From: UBA7359 sp963976795
Lineage (GTDB): Bacteria > Pseudomonadota > Gammaproteobacteria > Eutrophobiales > Eutrophobiaceae
Assembly: GCA_963976795.1 (NCBI GenBank)
Contig: CAXBLT010000013.1
Span: 1 to 64,000, forward strand
DNA length: 64,000 nucleotides
Direction of reading: 5' to 3'
Position numbers and translations under genes: made by a program. The notes under the pieces were generated by a model. The model saw only the letters and a program-made list of their open reading frames with translations. It was not told the DNA's origin and did not search any database. How positions within the stretch are numbered: the first letter of the stretch is position 1; the number at the start of each line of letters is the position of its first letter. Below are positions 8,871-17,941 of this stretch, one piece after another.

Positions 8871-9794
8871 TTAATTTTGATGATGAGATTTTTCTTGTTC
8901 ATGTTTGTCATAGGCATTTAAGATTCGAGCAACCAATGGATGACGAACGACATCTTTGGATTTAAAGAAAGTAAAACTTATACCCGTTTCATCATTTAAA
9001 ATATCAACAACGTGACGAAGGCCTGATTGTTTTCCAGCGGGGAGATCAACTTGTGTTATGTCGCCGGTTATTATCGCTGTCGAATTGAATCCAATTCGTG
9101 TTAAAAACATCTTCATTTGTTCTATCGTGGTATTTTGGGCTTCATCCAGAATGATAAATGCCTCGTTTAGCGTACGACCGCGCATAAAAGCCAGTGGAGC
9201 AACTTCTATAACGTTTCTTTCTATTAATTTGGCCACTTTTTCAAAACCTAACATCTCATACAGTGCGTCATATAAGGGGCGTAAATAAGGATCAACTTTT
9301 TGTACCAAGTCACCTGGCAGGAAACCTAGTTTTTCACCCGCTTCTACAGCCGGTCTTACCAGCACTAATCTTCGAGCACGATCTTGCTCCATGGCTGCAA
9401 CCGCACAGGCTACTGCGAGGTAAGTTTTTCCGGTACCAGCAGGACCGATGCCAAAATTGATGTCATGATTCTGAATGTTCAACAAATAGTGTTTTTGATT
9501 AGTTGTACGACCACGAATCATGCCTCGCTTTGTTTTGATGGAAACTTCATTTTCAATATCATTTTCTAGCTCATCTTCCATCTGCATGCCTTGTAAATGC
9601 AGGTGCACACCTTCGGATGATAACGGCTCGCTTTCTGTAGAGGCGTACATTTTTTTCAGCAGTTGTTGAGTGAGCTGAACTGATTTTTCGCTACCGCTAA
9701 CATGGAAACTATTGCCACGATTATTTATTTCCACACCCATATAACGCTCGACCTGACGTATATGCCGATCCAGAGGCCCGCACAAATTTGACAA
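8871..9794 (-). CDS. phoH: PhoH-like ATPase (YbeZ); true start is upstream and non-canonical
   Basis: A cytoplasmic P-loop NTPase of the PhoH family. Walker A is GPAGTGKTYLA, Walker B is AFIILDEAQN, and the GDITQVDLP motif is also present. The listed start is an in-frame TTG giving 307 residues. However, the codons just upstream (9795-9854) read on in frame as a typical PhoH N-terminus, including LEPADNQRLSNLCGPLD across the boundary, back to a TAG at 9857-9855. That stretch has no ATG, GTG or TTG. The only start-like codon is ATC at 9848, so the protein is probably about 325 residues made from a rare start, or the sequence has an error there. No clear Shine-Dalgarno precedes either site. It lies downstream of miaB in the same operon. 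Confidence 0.93.
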   Translation of the reverse strand: MSNLCGPLDRHIRQVERYMGVEINNRGNSFHVSGSEKSVQLTQQLLKKMYASTESEPLSSEGVHLHLQGMQMEDELENDIENEVSIKTKRGMIRGRTTNQKHYLLNIQNHDINFGIGPAGTGKTYLAVACAVAAMEQDRARRLVLVRPAVEAGEKLGFLPGDLVQKVDPYLRPLYDALYEMLGFEKVAKLIERNVIEVAPLAFMRGRTLNEAFIILDEAQNTTIEQMKMFLTRIGFNSTAIITGDITQVDLPAGKQSGLRHVVDILNDETGISFTFFKSKDVVRHPLVARILNAYDKHEQEKSHHQN

Positions 9795-9869
9795 ACGTTG
9801 ATTGTCGGCCGGTTCTAGAAATAAATCGTTTGAGAGTGTGGTATTGATAGTTGTCTAACTATTGATTGA

Positions 9870-11225
9870 TTAGAGATTGGCTGCTTGATCAAGCATTTCA
9901 GAATCTGGCAAAGCGCCACGTAATGAATTTGGTAATGCTTCAGTAATTTCAACATCAACAAAATGGCCTATTAGATCCTGTGGGCCTTTAAAATTTACGA
10001 CGCGATTGTTTTCTGTTCTGCCTCGAAGTTGTTCAGTATCTTTCTTTGACAAACCTTCGACCAGAATAGTCTGGCTTGTCCCCACCATAGCCGAGCTGAT
10101 TTCAGCTGCTCTTTGGCTTATGCGCGTTTGCAGGATAGATAAGCGCTCTTTTTTTGTTTGCATTGGTGTGTCGTCGGGTAGACTTGATGCTGGTGTGCCA
10201 GGTCTGGCGCTATAGATAAAGCTAAATGAATGATCAAAACCAATATCATTTATCAGGTTCATGGTCTCTTCGAAGTCTTTGTCGGTCTCACCTGGAAAAC
10301 CAATGATGAAATCAGAAGACATACTCAGGGTTGGTCTTATAGCACGCAAACGTTTAATTTTATTTTTATATTCTAGTCTTGTATGGCCGCGCTTCATTAG
10401 CGCAAGAATTCGATCAGAACCACTTTGTACAGGGAGGTGCAAATGGCTAACCAGCTCAGGAACTCGACCATAAACTTCAATGAGACTATCTGAAAACTCC
10501 AATGGGTGTGATGTGGTAAATCGAATTCGGTCAATGCCATTAATAGCAGCGACATATTCTATGAGTAGCGCGAGATCTGCAATATGACCATCATGCATAA
10601 CGCCACGATAAGCATTAACATTTTGTCCCAGAAGGTTTACTTCTCGTACACCTTGTTCAGACAATTCAACGACTTCAGTAATTACATCATCAAATGGACG
10701 ACTAACTTCTTCTCCGCGCGTGTAGGGCACGACACAAAAACTGCAATACTTGCTACAGCCTTCCATGATTGAAACAAATGCACTTGGCCCTTCAGCTCTG
10801 GGGCTCGGCAGGTTGTCAAACTTCTCAATCTCAGGAAAAGAAATATCAACAATGGATTTTCGATTGCTGACTACATCAGAATACATTTGTGGTAGTCGGT
10901 GTAGTGTTTGTGGTCCAAATACAATATCCACGAACGGGGCACGGTCAAGGATAGCGGCACCTTCTTGACTTGCAACGCAACCACCAACACCGATTACCAG
11001 ATTGGGATTGGATTTTTTAAACGGTCGCCAGCGGCCCAGTTGTGAGAACACCTTTTCTTGTGCTTTTTCGCGGATCGAACAAGTATTCAGCAGTATCAAA
11101 TCGGCTTCTGAGGGATCCTCTGTACGGGTCATTTTATGAGCCTCTTCCAGAGAATCCAGCATTCTTGCTGAATCATACTCATTCATCTGACAACCCAAGG
11201 TTTTGATGTATAGTTTCTGAGTCAT
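9870..11225 (-). CDS. miaB: tRNA-2-methylthio-N6-isopentenyladenosine synthase MiaB
   Basis: A 451-residue radical-SAM methylthiotransferase that converts i6A37 to ms2i6A37 in tRNAs reading UNN codons. The N-terminal UPF0004 domain starts KTLGCQMNEYDS, with its cluster-binding cysteines in GCQMN, LLNTCSIR and GVGGCVASQ. The radical-SAM motif is CSKYCSFC (C-x3-C-x2-C). A C-terminal TRAM domain follows (about 375-440). Length matches the family (about 440-475). It is the first gene of the miaB-phoH-ybeY-corC-lnt series; the next gene begins within about 25-75 bp, depending on its start. Confidence 0.97.
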   Translation of the reverse strand: MTQKLYIKTLGCQMNEYDSARMLDSLEEAHKMTRTEDPSEADLILLNTCSIREKAQEKVFSQLGRWRPFKKSNPNLVIGVGGCVASQEGAAILDRAPFVDIVFGPQTLHRLPQMYSDVVSNRKSIVDISFPEIEKFDNLPSPRAEGPSAFVSIMEGCSKYCSFCVVPYTRGEEVSRPFDDVITEVVELSEQGVREVNLLGQNVNAYRGVMHDGHIADLALLIEYVAAINGIDRIRFTTSHPLEFSDSLIEVYGRVPELVSHLHLPVQSGSDRILALMKRGHTRLEYKNKIKRLRAIRPTLSMSSDFIIGFPGETDKDFEETMNLINDIGFDHSFSFIYSARPGTPASSLPDDTPMQTKKERLSILQTRISQRAAEISSAMVGTSQTILVEGLSKKDTEQLRGRTENNRVVNFKGPQDLIGHFVDVEITEALPNSLRGALPDSEMLDQAANL

Positions 11226-11351
11226 GAATTTTCTAGTGTATCGCAGAAAAGGTTGGCTAAATTACACTTTATAGCGTTTTATTTCCAGCCAAAATTAGGC
11301 AATGAGCGAGAAAAAACGGGGCTTTGACGACTATTGAATGCCATCTTAAGG

Positions 11352-11783
11352 CTAATTGGTTCCGTTTTCTAATTGTTTGAGTTTTGCGCGGAGTTCATCT
11401 CGTTCTCGACCAATTTCTGCGGTCTCTGCCAAGGACTCAAATGCAGAAGTTTCGGCGTGTTCTGCTCGTTCAATTAAGGCTTGCCGTTGCTTACTTAACT
11501 GAATTTCACGTTTGCTGGGGCCTAGCAGATCGCGAATTGCTTTAACAAAGCCGGAATGTTCTGGTTCATCGTGACTGGAGGTAAATAAATCGTCATCTGC
11601 GCCATCTTTAAAATTCGAGAATTCAGGATTAGATAGAAACTCTTGTAATTGTGACTGTATTGATGAGGCGAGTGAATTGAGCGATGGGTCCAGTTTCTCA
11701 TGCTTAAGAATAGAGTCCACTAGCAATTTAAATTTACGTGCTTCTTGATAGCCGTTAATATCTGTTTCGAATTCAATCTTCAT
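11352..11783 (-). CDS. Hypothetical coiled-coil protein
   Basis: A 143-residue acidic, hydrophilic protein without a signal peptide or membrane helix. Residues about 1-75 look like a small helical domain, with an acidic DGADDDLF patch. Residues about 92-141 are rich in Glu, Arg, Ala and Leu in heptad-like spacing and should form a coiled coil. I do not recognise a family. It is transcribed divergently from the tungstate-type transporter and 126 bp upstream of miaB on the same strand. The start at ATG 11783 is followed by regular codon use like its neighbours, so I take it as a real gene. Confidence 0.65.
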   Translation of the reverse strand: MKIEFETDINGYQEARKFKLLVDSILKHEKLDPSLNSLASSIQSQLQEFLSNPEFSNFKDGADDDLFTSSHDEPEHSGFVKAIRDLLGPSKREIQLSKQRQALIERAEHAETSAFESLAETAEIGRERDELRAKLKQLENGTN

Positions 11784-11874
11784 CTGGATATGTTTGTTTC
11801 CTTATCTACTTAAAGCATAATTACAATAAATCTTAAGTCAAGCTGCGGCATCAACATTCTCATGCAATAAGACA

Positions 11875-13413
11875 ATGCGGATAATTCAAAAACTCAACAT
11901 AACATTATTATTGTGCTCTATTTTTTCTCTGGCTAACGCAGAGGGAGATGTTCTGCGCCTTGCTATAACCACGACGACCGAAAACTCGGGTTTGATGTCT
12001 ATGTTAAATCCTGTCTTTGAAAGTGAATACAACATAAAAATTAATACCATCATCGTTGGAACCGGAGAGGCTTTACGTTTGGGGAAACAGGGTGATGTTG
12101 ACGTGTTGTTAACGCATTCGCCAGAAGGGGAAAAAAAATTCATCAGTTCTGGTTACGGGCTTAAGCGATATCCCGTTATGCATAATGAGTTTATTCTAGT
12201 GGGACCAGTTGGAGATCCAGCAAATACTAATGCTGCCAGTTCCATATTTGATGCACTCAATAATATATATGTTACTAAAAGTACGTTTATTTCCAGGGCC
12301 GATGAATCAGGAACACATAAGAAAGAACAGTTTATTTGGAAAGAGAATGGCCGGACTCCTACGGATGACTGGTATGTGCAGGCAGGGATGGGGATGGGGC
12401 GTGTGCTGCTACTAGCAAATGAGCAAGATGCTTACACCTTGACAGACCGCGGCACCTATTTAGCATTCAAAGATAAAATAGATTTAAATACCAGCTATCA
12501 AGGTGACTCTATTCTACATAACCCATACCATGTAATAGCGGTTAATCCTGAACTCCATCCTCAGATCAATAATGAATCCGCAGAAAAATATATTAAATTT
12601 ATTACGGGTGATAAAGCACAAAATATAATTAAAAATTATCAATTATATGGTGAACAATTGTTTCATCCAGAGTCAGTCACAGACAATATTGTCCTGGAAG
12701 AAAATACAATAGAGGTTAGCAGAAACTTTTTTCTAGATGCGACGATATCTTCTTTCAATCTTATTGTTAATTTTGACAAACCCTTGTTTCATGTTGTCTG
12801 GACATCATTAAAAGTTTCTTTAATAGCAGTATTAATTGCAACACTGCTTAGTATTCCTCTTGGCGTTGTTGTTGCCTTGAATAATTTTACCGGGAAAACA
12901 TTTTTGTTGACCTGCCTGAATACATTAATGGCATTGCCAACCGTAGTTGTGGGCTTGTTGTTATATGGGATATTGAATCGTCAAGGCTTGTTAGGAAGTA
13001 TGAGCCTGCTATATACCTCTACAGCAATAATAATTGGTCAGTGTGTGTTGATTATTCCAGTAATATGGAATTTAAGCATCGCAGCTGTCAACGCCGCGGA
13101 CCCCAGGTTGGCTATGACGTGTACTTCTCTTGGTGCAAATTTCTTTCAGCGTTGTGTTATTTATATGAGCGAGGTTCGCTTTGCTCTTGTTGCCGCAGTC
13201 GTAACTGGGTTTGGACGGGCTATTGGCGAGGTAGGTATCGCCATGATGCTGGGTGGGAATATTCATGGTTATACACGTACGATGACAACTGCGATTGCCT
13301 TGGAGACTAGTAAAGGAGATTTTGAGTTTGCGTTGGCACTGGGCTTCATGTTGCTATTTGTTGCTTTTATTATTAATAGTGTGCTTCAGCAGTTTCAACT
13401 AAAAATAAAATGA
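11875..13413 (+). CDS. Fused tungstate/molybdate-type ABC transporter: binding protein plus permease (TupA-TupB)
   Basis: A 512-residue fusion. Residues 1-22 form a signal sequence or first helix (ending SLANA). Residues about 24-275 are a periplasmic binding domain of TupA type: it opens RLAITTTTENSGLMSMLNP and contains VGTGEALRLGKQGDVDVLL and SRADESGTHKKE, the oxyanion-contact segments. Residues about 295-512 are a TupB-like permease with about five helices and the EAA-type loop IGEVGIAMMLGGNI. In most bacteria TupA and TupB are separate genes. The stop overlaps the ATPase start (ATGA at 13410-13413). Tungstate is the likeliest substrate by family; molybdate cannot be excluded. No molybdenum-cofactor riboswitch is evident upstream. 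Confidence 0.85.
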   Translation: MRIIQKLNITLLLCSIFSLANAEGDVLRLAITTTTENSGLMSMLNPVFESEYNIKINTIIVGTGEALRLGKQGDVDVLLTHSPEGEKKFISSGYGLKRYPVMHNEFILVGPVGDPANTNAASSIFDALNNIYVTKSTFISRADESGTHKKEQFIWKENGRTPTDDWYVQAGMGMGRVLLLANEQDAYTLTDRGTYLAFKDKIDLNTSYQGDSILHNPYHVIAVNPELHPQINNESAEKYIKFITGDKAQNIIKNYQLYGEQLFHPESVTDNIVLEENTIEVSRNFFLDATISSFNLIVNFDKPLFHVVWTSLKVSLIAVLIATLLSIPLGVVVALNNFTGKTFLLTCLNTLMALPTVVVGLLLYGILNRQGLLGSMSLLYTSTAIIIGQCVLIIPVIWNLSIAAVNAADPRLAMTCTSLGANFFQRCVIYMSEVRFALVAAVVTGFGRAIGEVGIAMMLGGNIHGYTRTMTTAIALETSKGDFEFALALGFMLLFVAFIINSVLQQFQLKIK

Positions 13414-14405
13414 CAAATCTATATCAATTAAAAAACATCACGTTTAACTACGGTGCTAATTTTAATCTTGCTGACGTTTGTATAGACATAGAAGAATCGA
13501 ATATTATTGCCATTGTTGGCCCCAATGGCTCAGGAAAAACCAGCTTACTAAATATACTTTCATTTCTTAATTTTCCTCATGCAGGTTCTCTTTTTTATAA
13601 TGGAATAGAATTAACTTCAAATAATTTCTCACAGTTCAGAAAAACGGCAGGCTATGTGCAACAAAGCCCTTATCTTTTACGAGGGACAGTGTTTAAAAAT
13701 ATCGAACTTGGTTTAAAACTTAATAAAGTTGATAAAGAAACCCGAGTAAAAAAGGTTTTAGAAGTAATGCAGCTATTGGGCATCAATAAATTCTCGAACA
13801 GAAATGGACGAACATTATCCGGAGGTGAAGCGCAAAAGGTAGCTATAGGACAGGTGCTCGTGCTCGATCCTGATGTACTGATACTTGACGAACCGTTTAC
13901 GCATCTCGATAAGGATGCAATAGATGAATTAGAGCAAATTGTTTTAAAATTGAAAGAAGACCTTCACAAGACAATAATTCTTACCACGCATAATCAATAT
14001 CAGGCTCAATGGTTAGCTGATCACGTATATAGTGTAATAAAGGGCAAGGTCTTTGAGTACCAAATGATTAACCTTTTTAGTGGCGCTATTGATTTTAAAA
14101 AAAATGTTTTTAATACAGGCAAGCATTTAATAGTTATTCCTGAGGATATAAATCATGCAGAACATATAGCTATAGATCCAAAACAAATTGTTATATCAAG
14201 AGATAAGCTTGATTCAAGTATGCAAAATAGTCTTCAAGGAAAAATTACGGGAATGACAGAAGATAGCGGTCAGGTAAAAGTAAACATAGATGCCAATGAA
14301 GAATTTCAAGCAGTAGTAACACATAAAGCAATCGAGGAATTAGGTCTGACTATAGGCGCAGAAGTGTGGATTAGCTTTAAAAGTTCATCGATACTGGTAT
14401 TCTAG
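13410..14405 (+). CDS. ABC transporter ATP-binding protein, TupC-like, with C-terminal TOBE-type domain
   Basis: A 331-residue ATPase. Walker A GPNGSGKTSLLN, signature LSGGEAQKVAIGQ, Walker B VLILDEPFTHLD and the switch histidine in ILTTHNQYQ are all intact. Residues about 265-331 form a TOBE/Mop-like tail (GKITGMTEDSGQVKVNID). This tail is typical of oxyanion importers and often binds molybdate or tungstate to down-regulate uptake. The 4-bp overlap with the permease fusion indicates coupled translation, so the two genes probably make a complete importer. Confidence 0.9.
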   Translation: MTNLYQLKNITFNYGANFNLADVCIDIEESNIIAIVGPNGSGKTSLLNILSFLNFPHAGSLFYNGIELTSNNFSQFRKTAGYVQQSPYLLRGTVFKNIELGLKLNKVDKETRVKKVLEVMQLLGINKFSNRNGRTLSGGEAQKVAIGQVLVLDPDVLILDEPFTHLDKDAIDELEQIVLKLKEDLHKTIILTTHNQYQAQWLADHVYSVIKGKVFEYQMINLFSGAIDFKKNVFNTGKHLIVIPEDINHAEHIAIDPKQIVISRDKLDSSMQNSLQGKITGMTEDSGQVKVNIDANEEFQAVVTHKAIEELGLTIGAEVWISFKSSSILVF

Positions 14406-14433
14406 GTGTAGCAAATAACCCGGTGTAAAAATA

Positions 14434-15258
14434 ATGGAAGAAGAAATACAAGCCCTGCAAAAAGCGACTGATCTTGCCAGCGAGATTGTCGTAAATTACG
14501 GGTTTCAGTTTTTTGCAGCCCTGATTATCCTCATCATCGGTTGGCAAATAGCAAAATGGGTTGCTTCTCTCGTACTAAAATTATGCGCTAGAATGAATCT
14601 TGATATTACCTTATCAAAGTTCTTTGCCGGTGTAGCTAAAACAATCCTCCTTGCCTTTGTCGTTATTATCGCATTGGGAAAATTTGGTATTACGATTGCC
14701 CCTTTTATTGCAGCTCTCGGCGCCGTCGTCTTTGGTAGTACCCTGGCACTACAGGGGCCGATATCAAATTATGGCGCAGGGTTAACGATAATCCTTACAC
14801 GCCCATTTGTCGTTGGGGACACCATTCGTATTGATAATGTTATTGGTATCGTAGAAGAAATTAAACTGGCTTATACCCTGTTAAGTAATGAAGACGGCGA
14901 ACAAATAACGGTTCCAAACAATCAGGTTATAGGCAAGATTATCTATAATTCCGCAGCAAATTTAATCGTTGAGCAAAAGCTTACTATTAGTTATGACGAT
15001 GACCCCGATGTAATAATCCGAATCATTCTCAAAGAAATCAATTCAAACCCTGAGGTTGTCTCTGAGCCCGGGGCACAAGTCGGGATAGAGAATTTTGCAG
15101 ATTATGGTATAGAACTTGGGATGCGTTACTGGATTCCTACAAAAACGTATTTCCAGCTTAAATACGAGATTAATAAATCGGTCTATTCTGTTTTGCGTGC
15201 GGAAAACATATCGTTTCCATACCCCAGACAAACAGTACATATAGAGCGGGATAGTTAA
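14434..15258 (+). CDS. mscS: Small-conductance mechanosensitive channel (MscS family)
   Basis: A 274-residue protein close to E. coli MscS (286). It has three helices near residues 20-45, 60-80 and 85-115. The pore helix region GAVVFGSTLALQGPISNYGAG shows the Gly/Ala packing pattern. The soluble cage begins RPFVVGDTIRIDNVIGIVEEI and contains VPNNQVIGKII. It relieves osmotic pressure by opening under membrane tension. It lies 28 bp after the oxyanion transporter ATPase and may be cotranscribed. A weak hairpin follows at 15267-15281. Confidence 0.93.
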   Translation: MEEEIQALQKATDLASEIVVNYGFQFFAALIILIIGWQIAKWVASLVLKLCARMNLDITLSKFFAGVAKTILLAFVVIIALGKFGITIAPFIAALGAVVFGSTLALQGPISNYGAGLTIILTRPFVVGDTIRIDNVIGIVEEIKLAYTLLSNEDGEQITVPNNQVIGKIIYNSAANLIVEQKLTISYDDDPDVIIRIILKEINSNPEVVSEPGAQVGIENFADYGIELGMRYWIPTKTYFQLKYEINKSVYSVLRAENISFPYPRQTVHIERDS

Positions 15259-15266
15259 TCAGGCCG

Positions 15267-15281
15267 GCGTTGTAACAACGC
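15267..15281 (+). terminator. Candidate terminator hairpin after mscS
   Basis: GCGTTG, loop TAA, CAACGC is a perfect 6-bp GC-containing stem nine bases after the mscS stop. It is followed by an AT-rich stretch (attatatttttatt) rather than a clean T run. It is a plausible but weak intrinsic terminator for the transporter-mscS unit. Confidence 0.4.
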
Positions 15282-15346
15282 ATTATATTTTTATTGCTAT
15301 ACTTATAAGCTGGGCCACAGGGTATAGATAATAAGCAGAGTTGAGC

Positions 15347-15583
15347 ATGGCGATCCCGGTTAACAAGGTCAATGGTATCGGTCCCAAAACTACTGAATAC
15401 TTGAAGCTTAAAAGTGTGGCAACAGATGTCGCGTTAGTAAAGTTTGGTATTACAAGTTTGTCTCTTGCGCCGGACTTTAATCCCGGCTGCGTTACTACTG
15501 CAATCAATGAAGAAAAAAACTTAATTCCTGATTCAAGTGCTTTAAAGATGATTGAAAAACACTTTCAGAAAATCCAAAACTAA
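15347..15583 (+). CDS. Small protein with a helix-hairpin-helix-like segment
   Basis: A 78-residue basic protein. Residues about 7-17 (VNGIGPKTTEYL) match the hairpin turn of helix-hairpin-helix or DUF4332-like modules, which bind DNA backbone in many proteins. The rest is not recognisable. I chose ATG 15347 with GAG upstream; an in-frame TTG at 15341 would add two residues. It stands alone between mscS and metY. Its function is unknown, and DNA binding is only an inference from the short motif. Confidence 0.55.
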   Translation: MAIPVNKVNGIGPKTTEYLKLKSVATDVALVKFGITSLSLAPDFNPGCVTTAINEEKNLIPDSSALKMIEKHFQKIQN

Positions 15584-15758
15584 AAAGCCCGATAGAAAGA
15601 ATAAGAAAAACACAAAATAAGAGAAAGAAACAAGTTGAAACCTGTGTTACACAAAAGTCGTTGTTCATATTTGTTTGATAAAGTCAGACCCGTTAGATCT
15701 TTTATCTATGTTGTCTACGTAATCTTGTGAATTTAATTAAAAATAAGAGGAAGTGGTT

Positions 15759-17030
15759 ATGAAAATAGAAACAATAGCAATCCATGGTGGCTACTCCCCG
15801 GAACCAACAACCAAAGCTGTTGCAGTACCAATATACCAAACAACATCATATGCCTTTGATAATACACAGCATGCGGCAGACCTGTTCGACTTAAAAGTTG
15901 AGGGTAATATTTATACGCGGATGATGAATCCAACAACCGCTGTGTTAGAACAGCGTGTGGCTCAAATGGAGGGTGGTATCGCTGGCTTGGCTGTGGCTTC
16001 AGGCATGTCGGCGATTACTTACGCAATACAAACTATTGCGCAAGCTGGAGATAATATAATTTCTACCAGCAGCTTATATGGTGGAACTTATAATCTATTT
16101 GCGCATACTTTTCCTCAAATGGGAATTGAAACCCGGTTTATAGATGCCGGCGATTACGAAAAAATAGCTCCTCTCATCGATGAAAAAACAAAAGCGGTGT
16201 TTTGTGAGTCTATAGGTAACCCTGCCGGTAATATTGCTGATCTGGAAAAAATCGCAAAAATCGCGCATGCGAGCGGAGTGCCGATTATTGTTGATAATAC
16301 AGTTGCGACCCCTTATCTATGTAGGCCGTTTGAACATGGCTGTGACATTGTTGTCCATTCATTAACCAAGTACATGGGAGGACACGGCAGTAATATCGGT
16401 GGTGTCATTGTTGATTCAGGTAAATTTCCGTGGGCGGAACACGCCGAGCGTTTTAAATCTTTAAATGAACCTGATCCTTCTTATCATGGGGTTGTTTATA
16501 CCGAGGCAATGGGTGAAGCAGCCTATATCGCGCGCGCGCGTGTTGTACCCCTTAGGAATATGGGCGCAGCGATATCACCGATGAATAGCTTTATGATAAT
16601 GCAGGGTATCGAAACATTACCCATAAGAATGGATCGGCACTGCGAAAATGCTATTGCAATTGCTAATTACTTATCAACACATGACAAAGTAAGCTGGGTT
16701 AGGTACGCAGGCCTGCCTGACCATGCAGATTATGATTTGTTAAAGAAATACTGTGGTGGTCGAGCAGCAAGTATATTAAGTTTTGGTATAAAAGGTGGTG
16801 CAGTCGCTGGTGGAAACTTTATTGATGCCTTGGGTTTGTTCACGCGTTTGGTGAATATTGGTGATACTAAATCTTTAGCTTGCCATCCTGCGACCACTAC
16901 GCATAGACAACTATCTCCAGAAGAGATGACAAAAGTAGGTGTGTCGGATGACCTTGTCAGACTCTCGGTCGGAATAGAACACATTGATGATTTACTGGAA
17001 GATATAGAACAAGCGTTAACCAAAGCATAA
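15759..17030 (+). CDS. metY: O-acetylhomoserine sulfhydrylase (PLP-dependent Cys/Met metabolism enzyme)
   Basis: A 423-residue PLP enzyme that makes homocysteine from O-acetylhomoserine and sulfide, in methionine synthesis by direct sulfhydrylation. Visible parts are SSLYGGTYNLFAHT, the PLP aspartate in PIIVDNTVATPYLCRP and the Schiff-base lysine in VVHSLTKYMGGHGS. The length and the GGGI/GHG segments fit the MetY branch rather than MetB (about 385). The start is ATG 15759 behind AAGAGGAAG; an in-frame GTG lies at 15753. It is monocistronic, with a 170-bp gap upstream. Cystathionine gamma-synthase activity is a less likely alternative. Confidence 0.93.
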   Translation: MKIETIAIHGGYSPEPTTKAVAVPIYQTTSYAFDNTQHAADLFDLKVEGNIYTRMMNPTTAVLEQRVAQMEGGIAGLAVASGMSAITYAIQTIAQAGDNIISTSSLYGGTYNLFAHTFPQMGIETRFIDAGDYEKIAPLIDEKTKAVFCESIGNPAGNIADLEKIAKIAHASGVPIIVDNTVATPYLCRPFEHGCDIVVHSLTKYMGGHGSNIGGVIVDSGKFPWAEHAERFKSLNEPDPSYHGVVYTEAMGEAAYIARARVVPLRNMGAAISPMNSFMIMQGIETLPIRMDRHCENAIAIANYLSTHDKVSWVRYAGLPDHADYDLLKKYCGGRAASILSFGIKGGAVAGGNFIDALGLFTRLVNIGDTKSLACHPATTTHRQLSPEEMTKVGVSDDLVRLSVGIEHIDDLLEDIEQALTKA

Positions 17031-17071
17031 ATAGCTGTGGATGATTTCGATAAAGCATTGTTACAACATGC

Positions 17072-17527
17072 ATGAGGTTTCTATACATACTGGTAATATT
17101 AGCTTTTTTGAATGCTTGTTCAGATACAGATGCCCCGGAAGTTTTATTTGAACAAGGCCAATATAAAAAAGCTTTTAGTCTATGGCAGCCGTTGGCAAAA
17201 GAGGGCGATTTAAAAGCACAGAATTTTATTGCCATTCATTATTACCTTGGATTAGGTATTAAGCGAGACCATAAATTAGCAAGGCAATGGTTCGAAAAAG
17301 CGGCAATTAATAGGTTCCCCGACGCGCAATATAACCTGGGTGTTATGTATGAAAATGGTGAAGGTGTTGTTCAGGATTATGTGGTCGCCTATATGTGGTT
17401 GTATATGGCGGATCAAAATGGAAATACTAATGCATCAAAAAGAATGCAAAGATTGGCTGAAGAACACAAACTATTTCCGAATCAAATGAAGCATGCTGTG
17501 GAACAGGCCAAAGAACTTTATCATTAA
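17072..17527 (+). CDS. Sel1-repeat (TPR-like) lipoprotein
   Basis: A 151-residue exported protein. The N-terminus MRFLYILVILAFLNACSD has a lipobox (LNAC, Cys16), so it should be acylated by the Lnt enzyme encoded in this window. Residues about 28-130 contain two to three Sel1-like repeats, seen in AIHYYLGLGIKRDHKLARQW and YNLGVMYENGEGVVQDY with the A-x3-A helix spacing. Such repeats usually bind protein partners at the envelope. It follows metY by 41 bp, but the partner is unknown. Confidence 0.8.
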   Translation: MRFLYILVILAFLNACSDTDAPEVLFEQGQYKKAFSLWQPLAKEGDLKAQNFIAIHYYLGLGIKRDHKLARQWFEKAAINRFPDAQYNLGVMYENGEGVVQDYVVAYMWLYMADQNGNTNASKRMQRLAEEHKLFPNQMKHAVEQAKELYH

Positions 17528-17575
17528 CCATTGCGCCTGCTAATACATAAACAGTAAAACACTAAGGAGAACGTG

Positions 17576-17941
17576 ATGCCGTTAGTTAATATCTCTATAT
17601 TAAAAGGAAAATCCCCTGAATATATAAAAGCTGTCGCTGATGGCATTAATTCAGCAGTCATAGAAACCATGGGTTTCCCTGATGATGATCGTTATCAGAT
17701 AATTCATGAATGCGAACCACATTGTTTACAATTGCAGGAACGCACTGGTGACAGGGTTATGATGCATTTAATTATGCGAGCAGGTCGATCAAATAAATCT
17801 AAACAAGCCTTTTATGCAAAAGCAGTTGAGAACCTTGCAAAAGACCCTGGAATCGACCCCGCCAATGTTCTAATAACAATTGCAGAAAACCATGATATCG
17901 ATTGGTCGTTTCGAGATGGCGTTGCGCAGTTTGTGACTTAG
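17576..17941 (+). CDS. Tautomerase family protein
   Basis: A 121-residue protein of the 4-oxalocrotonate tautomerase superfamily. The start ATG 17576 puts proline directly after the initiator methionine (MPLVNISILKG), giving the catalytic N-terminal proline after Met removal. A GTG three bases upstream is less likely for that reason. Its length is about double that of classic 62-residue tautomerases, fitting the longer family with the DRYQIIHE segment. It has a good Shine-Dalgarno, AAGGAG. The substrate is unknown and the gene is not in a catabolic cluster. Confidence 0.85.
   Translation: MPLVNISILKGKSPEYIKAVADGINSAVIETMGFPDDDRYQIIHECEPHCLQLQERTGDRVMMHLIMRAGRSNKSKQAFYAKAVENLAKDPGIDPANVLITIAENHDIDWSFRDGVAQFVT

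Noticed and set aside
9795..9870. Frameshift joining miaB and phoH or a programmed frameshift start
   Set aside because: The two genes are in the same frame, but two stops (TAA at 9872-9870 and TAG at 9857-9855) separate them and no ATG exists in other frames, so a missing canonical start explains the data better.
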